From Jingyaoa shaoxingensis (GTDB taxonomy: Bacteria > Bacillota > Clostridia > Lachnospirales > Lachnospiraceae), in contig NZ_JACRSZ010000001.1 of assembly GCF_014385005.1 (NCBI RefSeq), positions 767,371 to 831,370 of the forward strand: a stretch of 64,000 nt of DNA. The letters are read 5' to 3'. Shown here in pieces: positions 15,721 through 24,444 of the stretch. The notes beneath the pieces were generated by a model, which was given only the letters and a program-made list of their open reading frames with translations, did no database searches and had not been told where the DNA came from. Each line of letters opens with the position of its first letter. Within the stretch, counting starts at the first letter, position 1. The translations under genes and the position numbers were made by a program.

Positions 15721-18019
15721 TTGTCACTGTTCCGTGACCTGCGGTTCGGTACCCCCCCCCGCCGGATTTTATGCTTCTGATCGTCTTTTCCAGTACCCTC
15801 ATCTCAACCGGTTTGGAAACATGTGCATTCATACCGGCTGCCAGGGAATGTTGAATATCCTCCGAAAATGCATTGGCGGTCATGGCAATGATCGGAATCT
15901 TCTTTGCCAGCTCATGGGAACTTCTGCGGATTGCCCGCGTCGCCTCATAGCCATTCATAACAGGCATCTGCACATCCATCAGAATCATGTCATAATCACC
16001 TGGAGCAGACTGTTCAAATGCTTCCAAAATCTCTTCGCCATTTTCACAAATGGTACATTCCGCACCTTCAATCTTTAATAGTTCTATCAGGATCTCCGCG
16101 TTCAGCTCATTATCCTCTGCACACAGGAATTTCATTCCCTGAAGGATATTACCATCCTGCTCATCTGTTTCTTCTTGTGCTGCCAGAGCAGCCGTTCTAT
16201 CCTCTGCAATTTTCAGATCCAGGAGAACCTCAAAACAGCTTCCCTGTCCCAGTTCACTCTCCACATCAATGCTGCCTCCCATTGCCTCAACCAGGTTCTT
16301 AGTAATAGCCATTCCAAGTCCGGTTCCCTGTATTTTGTTTGTAAGGGAACTTTCCGCACGGGTAAACGCATCAAAAATTGTATCCTTGAAATCTGCCGAC
16401 ATTCCCAATCCATTATCGCTAACTAAGAAACGGTACTTTGCATAGACAGATGACTTTGTCTCACATTCTTCTACAAAGAACTGAATTTCCCCACCTTCCT
16501 GGGTATACTTCATCGCATTGGAAAGCAGGTTGCTGAAAATCTGCATCAGGTGAACCTGATCCCCATTCACCCACTCATGACGGATGTTTTCTTTTATAAT
16601 TGTAAGTGCCTGCTTCTTTTCATATATTTGAGAATGAAATATAGTGTCAAGTTCCTGTACAAGATCCAGAATAGAAAAGTCAGAATACTTGAAGACTGTT
16701 TTTCCTGCCTCAATCTTGCTCATATCCAGAACGTCATTGATAATTCCCAACAGATGCTGTGATGAAATATCTATTTTATCTGCATACTCTATAACTTTTG
16801 CTTTATTACCTGCATCATGTCTGATCAAAGATGTGATACCAATGATTGCATTCATAGGAGTACGAATATCATGTGACATATTAGACAGGAAATCCGTTTT
16901 CGCCTTATTTGCATTTTCAGCTGTCTGTAAAGCCTCTGTTGCAACGTTCTTTGCCTTTTTCAGTTTTTGATTGACTACTTCCATTTCCTTCATTGTTTGT
17001 AAATGAAGTTCATTATTTCTTTTTTCATATTCTGCTTTTTGATCTGCAAGACTAAGTCTGGAAATACTGTAGAATAATTCGGCAAAAAGTAAAAATACAA
17101 AACCTGCCATGAGTATTGTTGTAAACAACACCGTTTTCTGGTAATCCCTCAGCACATTGTCAACAACTCCCCTTGCCACAATGCATACCAAAATAGTGTT
17201 GTTGCTTTCTATCGGGCAATACCCCAGATAATAGGGGTTCTGTTTTCCCAAAAGTGCAACTCCGGATTCTCTGTTATCAAACTTCTTTTTGAACAAATCA
17301 GCCTCTTCTTCTGTAATAGCCTGTTCCCCTTTTAAATGTTTTAACAAAGAATAATTACGCAGGTATTTATCTCCACTCTGGTTCGTATACGTAATATTTC
17401 CGTCATTATCCAGCATGAACAAATATGCTTTCCCATGATAACCTTTCAATTTTAACATGGAATCCAGTTTCGAATGATCATACACAGTTCCAATTGCCGT
17501 ATAAATTTCTCCATTGATAGTGTATTCCTGACATGGAATCGCAACCAGATAACCGTCTTTTTTCTTCTGATCATAATCAAGACGCACCAATTTTCCAATA
17601 TTGTACCCGTTCTTTAAGTCCAGCAGAAGTTTACTTGGCATATCAATCCGCATTTTTGTTCCACCTGCTGATATTGCCTGACCATTTTCCTGAAGGAATA
17701 TAAGTGTACTTTCCGATTCTTTTTCCCATGCTTCAAAGAAACTTTTGTTCGTATCCGTTTCAAGAGACAGTTCTCTCTCTTGAAGTAAAAATTCCTCAGC
17801 CAACTGCAGCTGGCTGTAGTACCCACTCACCTGAAGATCATAGGTCTGCTGTATCTGTTCAACAACAGCTCCCATACTGCTTTTTCCATTTTCGCTAATA
17901 TACTTGCCAGACTTACTTATCAGATACTTGATGCAAGCTAAGCTTAAAAGAATAATAAGTAGTATAAGCAATAGCCTTGTTATTTTTTTTCTTTTAGTTA
18001 CCGTTTGTTCTATCTCCAC
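15710..18019 (-). CDS. Hybrid sensor histidine kinase with extracellular dCache-like domain
   Basis: 769 aa, GTG start 2 bp after the upstream stop. Membrane segments at about 14-33 and 296-318 flank an extracellular double-Cache-like sensor (about 40-290). Then a coiled coil, HisKA (NMSHDIRTPMN, His 383), HATPase_c (DNGLGM, GTGLGMAITK) and a receiver (D682 in LMDVQMP, K736 in SKP). The last residues come from a run of nine G (15752-15760), so slippage would change the tail. Second gene of the c-di-GMP-riboswitch operon. The lipoprotein encoded just upstream may present ligand to it (inferred). Confidence 0.92.
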   Translation of the reverse strand: MEIEQTVTKRKKITRLLLILLIILLSLACIKYLISKSGKYISENGKSSMGAVVEQIQQTYDLQVSGYYSQLQLAEEFLLQERELSLETDTNKSFFEAWEKESESTLIFLQENGQAISAGGTKMRIDMPSKLLLDLKNGYNIGKLVRLDYDQKKKDGYLVAIPCQEYTINGEIYTAIGTVYDHSKLDSMLKLKGYHGKAYLFMLDNDGNITYTNQSGDKYLRNYSLLKHLKGEQAITEEEADLFKKKFDNRESGVALLGKQNPYYLGYCPIESNNTILVCIVARGVVDNVLRDYQKTVLFTTILMAGFVFLLFAELFYSISRLSLADQKAEYEKRNNELHLQTMKEMEVVNQKLKKAKNVATEALQTAENANKAKTDFLSNMSHDIRTPMNAIIGITSLIRHDAGNKAKVIEYADKIDISSQHLLGIINDVLDMSKIEAGKTVFKYSDFSILDLVQELDTIFHSQIYEKKQALTIIKENIRHEWVNGDQVHLMQIFSNLLSNAMKYTQEGGEIQFFVEECETKSSVYAKYRFLVSDNGLGMSADFKDTIFDAFTRAESSLTNKIQGTGLGMAITKNLVEAMGGSIDVESELGQGSCFEVLLDLKIAEDRTAALAAQEETDEQDGNILQGMKFLCAEDNELNAEILIELLKIEGAECTICENGEEILEAFEQSAPGDYDMILMDVQMPVMNGYEATRAIRRSSHELAKKIPIIAMTANAFSEDIQHSLAAGMNAHVSKPVEMRVLEKTIRSIKSGGGGYRTAGHGTVTNGY
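15752..15760. repeat. Nine-base C/G homopolymer in the end of the kinase gene
   Basis: C9 on the plus strand, G9 in the coding strand, encoding GGG codons after the receiver domain. With eight G the kinase would end TEPQVTEQ-stop three bases before the next gene's ATG; with nine it overlaps that gene by 11 bp. Confidence 0.9.
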
Positions 18020-18021
18020 TT

Positions 18022-19866
18022 TTACTGTTCAACCTCTATATAGTCTTCCGGTGCTGACGGCTGCTGTCCTTTTGACATTGCTTCGATCCATGCACTTGAT
18101 AATGTTGTATCTTTAAGCTGCTCAATCTCACATTTCGGATTTATTTTTTTCAAAACAGACATTGTGGTGTCTGTAAGAAGAATAGAGTATTCCTTTTCTT
18201 TGTCTATTTTCTTATCATTAACTGTTAAGTCCTTTAACGAAAATCCACTTTCCTCTTGACTGACGATAATTTTCATACCGGATGCAATTGGTAATTCGTA
18301 TTTATTGGTTACGTAAAAATTCTCATCCGCATCGGCGAGATAATTTTCCACGAGTTCATAAACCTGTTTACCATTGATTTTTGCAACATATAATGCTGTA
18401 TCTGAACTCTTCGCTGTCATCATGCCAACCCGGCTGCTGGTGCATTCTCCTTTGTACATAGAAGAAGTGAAATAATAATATGGTGCCAGAGCCAGCTGTG
18501 CATCATTTTCTTCTCTGATCGTAGTTAAAATGGAAGCTGCTGCATCACGGCCATTTCTATCGTTCAGTGAAATGGAATATTCATTTTCAAAATTCACCAT
18601 TGCTTTTTCTTCTGGATCTTTACGATTCATTACACTGCGCAAAGTATCATAAGCCTGTGTTTCATCCATTTCCCCTGACAGTAATCCGTGAACAGCCTCA
18701 AGACTTGCATCAAATGATTTTTGAGCGGAATATCGGATATAAACAGCATTATTTTTAATTTCATCTTCCAGTCCAGGCACATCCTGCATCATGGTTGGAA
18801 CATCTGTATTCAACGAAATAACGCCGCTTCCATCCGCAATCAGCTTTTGCCCCTCTTCTGAAATCATACAATCCAGCACATCCAGTGCAGTATCCAGTTT
18901 CTCCCGGTCTTTTTCCAGGTTTTTGTTAAATGCAATGTTTAATGACGGAGTCATGTACACATAGGATTCATCCGATATCTGTGAAAAGTAAGGAATACGG
19001 ATCAGCTCCGCATCCATCTGTTTCTGCACCTGCTGCATAACCGTCGGATGTCCATGAAACATTGCTGATTTTCCCTCGACAAACATCTGGATTCCTGTAT
19101 TGATGTCAATATTGATATCTTCTTTGCCAAAATGCGAATCCTTAAGAAACTGACTGGTTTCTGAAAAAATACGTTTCCATAAGGTATCATCAAACTTTAC
19201 TTCATCCGCTGCAGTCTCTGCACCATTTCGCCATTCAATACCATCCAGGCTTGTAAACTCACCGATTGCCGCCGCCTGAATGATTTCATTATTAGACCAG
19301 TCTTCACCAAGATCCATGGAATACGGTTTTATGCCATTATCATAAAACTGCTGACAGGCCTGTACATATTCCTCATAATTTTCCGGAATCTTAATTCCAT
19401 ACTGATCAAACAGTGTTTTGTTGGCAATGATCGTCTGCGGAATACCACAGATTGGCAGCCACTGGATTTCATCCTCCGCATTCTTATAATATTGCACCGC
19501 ATAGGAATAATACTTAGAAACAACATCATAAGAAGCAAAATCCATAAGATAAGGCTGTAAGTCCTGTGCATCTGTTCCGGAAAATCGACGTACTGTTATG
19601 ATATCCGGTAATTCATCATGTTCTTTAAAATAACTGTATAAATCGGTATCATTGTTACCAATAATAAATTCAATATCCTGATCAGGAAACTGTTCATGGA
19701 TATAGGGTGCAATATTTTTCATCAAACGATTTTCCCACAGATAAACGGTAAGATGATCATCGTTTTTAGATACTTCTTTCTTTGACTGTCCACATCCAGA
19801 CAAAACAGCAGTTGCTACAAGTACACCTGACACCACTGTTATCAGACAACGTTTTGCCTTTTTCAT
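18022..19866 (-). CDS. Lipoprotein: extracellular solute-binding protein with 5'-nucleotidase-type C-terminal domain
   Basis: 614 aa. Lipobox VLSGCG gives an acylated Cys near residue 24. Residues about 40-420 form an ABC-type solute-binding fold (LTVYLWENRLMKNIAP, EIQWLPICGIPQTIIANK, GKSAMFHGHPTV). From about 460 onward the sequence switches to a pattern typical of the 5'-nucleotidase C-terminal domain: SSRVGMMTAKSSDTALYVA, INGKQVYELVENYL, ELPIASGMKI, KEYSILLTD. No permease or ATPase gene is nearby, so it probably serves as a sensor for the two kinases rather than transport. ATG at 19866 follows GAGGAAAAC; a longer in-frame ORF would spoil the signal peptide. Confidence 0.88.
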   Translation of the reverse strand: MKKAKRCLITVVSGVLVATAVLSGCGQSKKEVSKNDDHLTVYLWENRLMKNIAPYIHEQFPDQDIEFIIGNNDTDLYSYFKEHDELPDIITVRRFSGTDAQDLQPYLMDFASYDVVSKYYSYAVQYYKNAEDEIQWLPICGIPQTIIANKTLFDQYGIKIPENYEEYVQACQQFYDNGIKPYSMDLGEDWSNNEIIQAAAIGEFTSLDGIEWRNGAETAADEVKFDDTLWKRIFSETSQFLKDSHFGKEDINIDINTGIQMFVEGKSAMFHGHPTVMQQVQKQMDAELIRIPYFSQISDESYVYMTPSLNIAFNKNLEKDREKLDTALDVLDCMISEEGQKLIADGSGVISLNTDVPTMMQDVPGLEDEIKNNAVYIRYSAQKSFDASLEAVHGLLSGEMDETQAYDTLRSVMNRKDPEEKAMVNFENEYSISLNDRNGRDAAASILTTIREENDAQLALAPYYYFTSSMYKGECTSSRVGMMTAKSSDTALYVAKINGKQVYELVENYLADADENFYVTNKYELPIASGMKIIVSQEESGFSLKDLTVNDKKIDKEKEYSILLTDTTMSVLKKINPKCEIEQLKDTTLSSAWIEAMSKGQQPSAPEDYIEVEQ

Positions 19867-19930
19867 ACTTTTGTTTTCCTCATTCTTTCCTGATAAAGTC
19901 ATTATTGTTACGTCTGTGAAATAACACCGT

Positions 19931-19956
19931 AAAAAAACACTGTCAGACAGACAGTG
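19931..19956 (-). terminator. Riboswitch terminator
   Basis: Minus strand CACTGTC / GACAGTG with a 5-nt loop, followed by seven T. It lies between the c-di-GMP aptamer and the lipoprotein start codon, so it is the likely expression platform. Confidence 0.88.
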
Positions 19957-19967
19957 CACCTCATTTT

Positions 19968-20040
19968 ATGCAACTGGCTGCCATTTTACAGGCCCTGTAG
20001 CTTTGCGTCCCAGACTTTCATCTGGTTTGCCGATTTCCTT
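19968..20040 (-). promoter_or_regulatory. Class I c-di-GMP riboswitch (GEMM-I) aptamer
   Basis: Minus strand shows the diagnostic core in order: GGCAAACC (20024-20031), a short P2 with GAAA tetraloop (AGAT-GAAA-GTCT), GGGACGCAAAGC (20000-20011), an A, then the P3 arm with GGGCCTGT...GGCAGCCAGTTGC. The tetraloop and the GACGCAAAGC strand are class hallmarks. A terminator follows at 19931-19956 and a promoter lies upstream at 20084-20112. It should tune the lipoprotein/kinase operon to c-di-GMP; whether ligand turns it on or off cannot be told by eye. Confidence 0.93.
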
Positions 20041-20083
20041 ATTATAGATATAGCTTTTAAACTTATGCAAAAAAACTGGTTTT

Positions 20084-20112
20084 ATTATACTATAGCGCTC
20101 TACTGTACACAA
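20084..20112 (-). promoter_or_regulatory. Promoter of the riboswitch operon
   Basis: Minus strand TTGTGT (20107-20112), 17 nt, TATAAT (20084-20089). Transcription would begin about 40 nt before the aptamer core. Confidence 0.65.
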
Positions 20113-20148
20113 GAAAAACATTACTGTTTTAACGCCTGAAAACAAAAA

Positions 20149-20182
20149 AAGAACAGCCGCTATATATACTCGAACTGTTCTT
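20149..20182 (-). terminator. Terminator after the DUF1016/regulator remnant
   Basis: AAGAACAG / CTGTTCTT stem with an 18-nt loop, followed on the minus strand by a T-run (20144-20150 region). Confidence 0.7.
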
Positions 20183-20463
20183 CTACTTCCGAAGTCCACG
20201 AAGCATTGGCATCACTGTTTCCTGCTCATTTGTACTCAGATTGTTCCATATCCCTAGAACTTCTTTCTGTTTTTCTGTCAGATTCTCTGAATTACCTTCC
20301 TGAAAAAACTGCGATAATCTATATACGCAATGCTTTGTGCACTTTCTACGATTTCACATGTATCAGCAAATAAATCGCCTGTTTCATGATAGGCAACCAT
20401 ATTTCTATTTAATTTTGGACTCAGTGAATCCAAAGTTGTCTTTTCTTTTTCAGAATGTTTCAT
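20183..20463 (-). pseudogene. Fused gene remnants (DUF1016 N-terminus joined to a regulator-like tail)
   Basis: The ATG at 20463 opens a 61-codon frame with SPKLNRNMVAYHETGDLFAD and TCEIVESAQSIAY, like the beginning of some DUF1016 proteins. In another frame downstream follows LSQFFQEGNSENLTEKQKEV and LGIWNNLSTNEQETVMPML ending at 20183, which resembles the C-terminal tail of small XRE-type regulators. The frame break near 20310-20345 suggests a deletion junction. Family calls are tentative. Confidence 0.45.
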
Positions 20464-20667
20464 CAGCGCAACCTCCCTTTTCGATGATTATTGCGACAGT
20501 GTCGCAACTTTTCCATTTTGAAATTCCAGATTGACATCTCAAAAAATTTCTTTAAGTCTATAAAGTCTATATTCTAATTTTACCCCAACTCTCTCATTCT
20601 GCCTACCGGATTTATAGGTGAGATTTGGAATCAGATATCCATTCACATTTGTATAAGTCATAGCAGT

Positions 20668-20684
20668 GGACATTCGCAATCCGC
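20668..20684. repeat. 17-bp dispersed repeat, copy 1
   Basis: GGACATTCGCAATCCGC, identical to 60079-60095. Followed here by a CTTCGCTAC stretch also found in the 53-bp tandem repeats at 6770-6981. Confidence 0.8.
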
Positions 20685-20754
20685 TTCGCTACTTGCTCAT
20701 GAACGCAGTCACTTCGTAGCCTGCGTTCATATTATTAGCACTCTCCATTTCTTA

Positions 20755-20851
20755 TCATTTTTTGACCACAAATTTACGACATTTACGACAAATCTGACAC
20801 TGCTTTACAATACCAGACAAAATGATCGATACCCCGGAAATCCTGTAAAAC
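20755..20851. repeat. About 95-bp dispersed repeat, copy 1
   Basis: Begins ATCATTTTTTGACC and runs through ACTGCTTTACAATACCAGA to CCTGTAAAAC. Matches 51561-51650 with few changes; this copy has an extra ATTTACGAC unit (direct duplication). It also contains a CCCGGAA..TTCCGGG hairpin. It may be the leftover 3' flank of a mobile element. Confidence 0.8.
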
Positions 20852-20946
20852 AGGCACTTCCGGGATACACAAGACAGGACAAAAATCGACTTCCATTATC
20901 AAGAAGTGAGTGCATACGGTCTGATTCTTCCCTGTGTTCCATCAGG

Positions 20947-22887
20947 TTACCAGATCAGCATTCCGATGTGGTAAAACACACAGGAAAGAATCAGTGAAAA
21001 CACAAGATAATATAATACCGGCAAAGCAATCCATTTTTTTGAATGATTCTCCCGGAAGGTTACTGCAACCGTCATTGTACATGGCACATTAAATACAATT
21101 GCCATAATAAATCCCAGTGCCTGTGGTTTGTTGATTACCTGTGGAAGAAGCTGTGCCATGCCCTCTGTCATGCCTATGGATTTGGCATTGAATGCCGCTG
21201 ATACCACATCAGAATTATTATAGAGTGCATTAATCACTCCCAACAAGGATTCCTTTGTTACCATGGAAGAAAGATATGCCATAAACATCTGCCATGTCAT
21301 TCCAAAGAACTCTGTTACCGGAGAGATCAGTTGTCCAAACGCCGCAAAAATACTTATATTTCCAAACCAGCTGTAGGAAAGCAGGTAAAAAACAACTGAC
21401 ACGAGAAAGATCACACGAAAAGCACGAACAAAAATATCCTTCGCTTTTGTAAGCGTCATCCGCACAATATGTCCCCATTTGGGTTTATGATAAGGTGGAA
21501 GTTCCATAATAATACCATGCTCATCCTCTTCCCTGATCAACTGTCTGCCAAAAATCTTTGAGGCAAGGAACATGGAACCAAGCGTAATCCCCAACATAAA
21601 CAGCAGCACCAGAAAGCTGCCCAGCGGTCCGAAGAAAATGGACGCCAGCATCGGTGCCAGGGACAGGGTGGACCCACATGGGATGCTCCATACCAGAATC
21701 ATGGTCAGGAACCTCTGACCGGTACTGTCAATTACACGGCTTCCTGCAACTCCTGCCATATTGCAGCCAAGACTCATCAGGAACGAGCACACGCTTTTTC
21801 CCTGGAGTCCCAGTCTTTCCATGGCTTTATTAAACACTACCGAGATACGTGCCATGTACCCGACATCTTCAATCAATGCGAATATAAACGTAACGCCAAG
21901 CACAAACCCGGCCATGGCAATGGTAAACGCCAGCACATTTGGCAGAACCACGCATACAAGCTCTGCAAGAGGTTTCCACACGCCAAATAGATTCATCAGC
22001 TTTTCCAAAAGCGGTGTCAGTCCGCCAGGAATCGCAAAACCAAGTACCATGATCGGTGAAGCGATCAGCATTGCTCCTGTCATGCCAGCAAGGATTATAC
22101 CAAAAGCAATCCATTTACCGGAATGCCTGCCAAGTGCTTTCCGGTCAAACCGCTCAAGTCCTGATTTTACCTTCGTCTTTTTGACAGCCCCATCCAACAG
22201 CATATCAATGAAGTCATATTTATGCCTGCCTGACCGCATCAGATTTTTGTCTTCCTTCTCAAAAGCCAGAATTGCCTGCTTCTCTCTTGTATATATGCCC
22301 GTTCCCTTTTCCCTTGCGATCATTTCCGTGAAAGGAATAGATGAATCTCCGGCATAACGTTCCATCAGCAGGGATTGTTCCATCATCCGAGGATTTTTCA
22401 GTGCTTCCGCAATCTGCTCTTTGAGATTTCCATATCCCCTGTTCTCAGCAGCCACGAACCCGATCACAGGAATCCCGAGCTTTTCCTGAAGTATCCCGGT
22501 ATGAATCTCTATTCCTTTCTGCTCTGCAACATCCATCATATTCAGGATTAGCAGAACCGGTAGTTTAATACCGATAAAATCTGCTACCATGTAAAGAGAA
22601 CGCTCCAACTGGGAACTGTCTACAAGAATCGTCACAAGATCTGCTTCACCGGATTTTATGTAATCTGTCGTGATGACTTCCTCATCCGAACCGGCTGATA
22701 AACTGTAGCTTCCCGGCAGGTCTACTACCCGGTATGTTTCTCCCTCAAACCGGAAGGTTCCTTCCTTATGTTCTACTGTCTTTCCCGGCCAGTTTCCTAC
22801 ATGCTGATGGGAGCCTGTCAGTCCATTGAACACGGAGGATTTACCGGAATTTGGCTGTCCCAGCAACGCAATCGTTTTTTCTTTCAT
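20947..22887 (-). CDS. feoB: Ferrous iron transporter FeoB
   Basis: 646 aa. N-terminal GTPase domain: G1 GQPNSGKS at 10-17, G3 DLPG at 56-59, G4 NMMD at 116-119. A helical spacer domain follows, then about eight membrane segments containing the conserved GAVLI/GCNMAG-type stretches (SLGCNMAGVAGSRV). Imports Fe2+ across the membrane. Shorter than the about 770-residue E. coli protein but typical of many Firmicutes. Start overlaps the feoA stop by ATGA, so translation is coupled. Confidence 0.97.
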   Translation of the reverse strand: MKEKTIALLGQPNSGKSSVFNGLTGSHQHVGNWPGKTVEHKEGTFRFEGETYRVVDLPGSYSLSAGSDEEVITTDYIKSGEADLVTILVDSSQLERSLYMVADFIGIKLPVLLILNMMDVAEQKGIEIHTGILQEKLGIPVIGFVAAENRGYGNLKEQIAEALKNPRMMEQSLLMERYAGDSSIPFTEMIAREKGTGIYTREKQAILAFEKEDKNLMRSGRHKYDFIDMLLDGAVKKTKVKSGLERFDRKALGRHSGKWIAFGIILAGMTGAMLIASPIMVLGFAIPGGLTPLLEKLMNLFGVWKPLAELVCVVLPNVLAFTIAMAGFVLGVTFIFALIEDVGYMARISVVFNKAMERLGLQGKSVCSFLMSLGCNMAGVAGSRVIDSTGQRFLTMILVWSIPCGSTLSLAPMLASIFFGPLGSFLVLLFMLGITLGSMFLASKIFGRQLIREEDEHGIIMELPPYHKPKWGHIVRMTLTKAKDIFVRAFRVIFLVSVVFYLLSYSWFGNISIFAAFGQLISPVTEFFGMTWQMFMAYLSSMVTKESLLGVINALYNNSDVVSAAFNAKSIGMTEGMAQLLPQVINKPQALGFIMAIVFNVPCTMTVAVTFRENHSKKWIALPVLYYLVFSLILSCVFYHIGMLIW

Positions 22888-23111
22888 TCTCCTGCCTCCT
22901 CCACTTCAATTTTTTTACAGTCTTTCTCGCTTAATGCAATGACAGAATCCCGGCAATAAAATAATACCGGCTGCCCTTTTTCATTTTGCACTATCTGAAG
23001 CAGGGCTCCTTCTGCGAGTCCCACTCCGATCAGTCTGGAGAGCAGATGACGGTTTCCCGAAATAGCATTTACTTTTACCTTATTCCCCACTGTTACTTCT
23101 GATAATCTCAT
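22884..23111 (-). CDS. feoA: FeoA-type SH3-like protein
   Basis: 75 aa. MRLSEVTVGNKVKVNAISGN, then LLSRLIGVGLAEGALLQIVQ is the FeoA pattern (small SH3-like domain). It works with FeoB, probably by acting on its GTPase. ATG at 23111 is chosen for AAGGAGGAGG three bases upstream; an ATG 8 codons earlier has no such site. Divergent from an AraC regulator, with a 293-bp gap that carries GTTA-TTTC-TAAC (23187-23198), a possible operator. Confidence 0.93.
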   Translation of the reverse strand: MRLSEVTVGNKVKVNAISGNRHLLSRLIGVGLAEGALLQIVQNEKGQPVLFYCRDSVIALSEKDCKKIEVEEAGE

Positions 23112-23404
23112 TTTCCTCCTCCTTTTCATCATCACTGTAGCGTTTATGAATCAGATGATACCCTATACTTTTACGCCTGTAAGTTCGTTATTTCTAACTC
23201 TTGTATAAAGTTTACGGTATATAAGAAAATAAATCTATACCAGTTCCGGCAAAAAAGGTCTGTTTAGCATTTTCTTGTTTTTGTTTCTGTGAATTACTTT
23301 CATTCTTTGCTATAATACTTTTAAAAGATAAATGACTGCAATAATTTGGAATAGCAGGACATGATTCTGCCTGCGGGCATAAAGATAAGGAGATGACCTG
23401 ATCT

Positions 23405-24352
23405 ATGAAAAAAGATAATTTAGCTTTTAACGAAGATATCCAGATGTTCTTACAGGGCAAAAAAGAGCAGATAGAGATTTATCAGGAGATGCTGGACGGA
23501 TATATGGCACTTACCTATTATTCCGTTCTTCCGGGAATCCACATTGCCTTCAATGATATCCACACTACTACAGTCCCCGTATCAGGAGGCTTATCCTTCG
23601 AGCATTCACTGATTGTGAATTTTTGTCTTGAAGGGCGCTGCGAATTTCATTTATCCGAAGACAATTACAGCTACATAGATAAAAATCATATGAGCGTCAG
23701 CACCCGAATGGTTCAGGATTCCTTTTATTATCCATCCGGTTTCTATCAGGGCTGGGAGATTTATGCCCTGCCGGATACCTTCACCGATGAAACCAGGCAG
23801 ACACTGAAACTGTTCGCCATCAATTTTGAACAGCTTTACAATCTGTATGGAAAAGATGTTTCCTGTATCACATCCGAACCATTTCTTACCCTATGGAAAA
23901 TGCTGGATCAGAACCGTCAGGTTTATTCTGTTGGAAATATCCGGTTGCTGTGTCTGCAGATTCTTTTACATCTGACAGATCAAAGGCTTCTGATGCAAAG
24001 CCCACAGCCATTTCTTACCCGTACACAGGCTGCACTTGCTAAAAAAGCACAGGAAATTCTTCTCAAAGATCTCAGCCGTCATATTTCGGCAGCCAGCATA
24101 GCTGCTTCCCTGGGTGTCAGTGAAACAAGTCTCAAAAATTATTTCCGTTCTGTCTATGGTATGAATCTTTCCACATATTTGAACCATAAGCGTATGGAAC
24201 TGGCTGCAAAATTACTTTCAGAATCTGACCAGAATATTTCAGACATAGCAAAAGTCTGTGGATATGCAAATCAGGGACGGTTTGCGAAGGTTTTTAAAGA
24301 TTTCTATCACATGAAGCCATTGGATTATCGAAGAAATGAACATCTCCCGTAA
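23405..24352 (+). CDS. AraC-family transcription regulator
   Basis: 315 aa. The N-terminal effector part (about 1-205) has no recognised ligand motif. Two C-terminal helix-turn-helix motifs: HISAASIAASLGVSETSLKN and NISDIAKVCGYANQGRFAKV, ending KPLDYRRNE, the usual AraC/XylS signature. It is divergent from feoAB, so it is a candidate iron-uptake regulator; that is inferred from position. Start at 23405 with AAGGAG further upstream than ideal (about 12 nt). Confidence 0.9.
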   Translation: MKKDNLAFNEDIQMFLQGKKEQIEIYQEMLDGYMALTYYSVLPGIHIAFNDIHTTTVPVSGGLSFEHSLIVNFCLEGRCEFHLSEDNYSYIDKNHMSVSTRMVQDSFYYPSGFYQGWEIYALPDTFTDETRQTLKLFAINFEQLYNLYGKDVSCITSEPFLTLWKMLDQNRQVYSVGNIRLLCLQILLHLTDQRLLMQSPQPFLTRTQAALAKKAQEILLKDLSRHISAASIAASLGVSETSLKNYFRSVYGMNLSTYLNHKRMELAAKLLSESDQNISDIAKVCGYANQGRFAKVFKDFYHMKPLDYRRNEHLP

Positions 24353-24372
24353 GACTGTTCCATTATTTCTCC

Positions 24373-24444
24373 CTAGACTTTCCCAATCCCATCCGCTAAA
24401 TCTTTTTCACTATAAGTATCACGTAAACCAAGAAAATCAAGCAT
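24373..24444 (-). pseudogene. DUF1016 nuclease fragment (23 codons)
   Basis: Minus strand MLDFLGLRDTYSEKDLADGI matches the motif that opens the nuclease domain of DUF1016 proteins (compare VLEFLGLSPNDEFYESDLE in the intact gene at 11647-12654). It stops after 23 codons. It abuts the truncated integrase, so it marks a deletion junction. Confidence 0.55.

Larger units (their letters stand above)
20464..20946. other. Gene-free region with dispersed repeats
   Basis: No credible gene. Contains an ATTTTACCCC...CATTCTGCCTACCG motif also seen near 10958 and 12731, a 17-bp repeat shared with 60079-60095, an inverted repeat ATGAACGCAG / CTGCGTTCAT (20699-20729), and a block shared with 51561-51650. 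It is a patchwork of repeat pieces between the kinase operon and feoAB. Confidence 0.6.
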
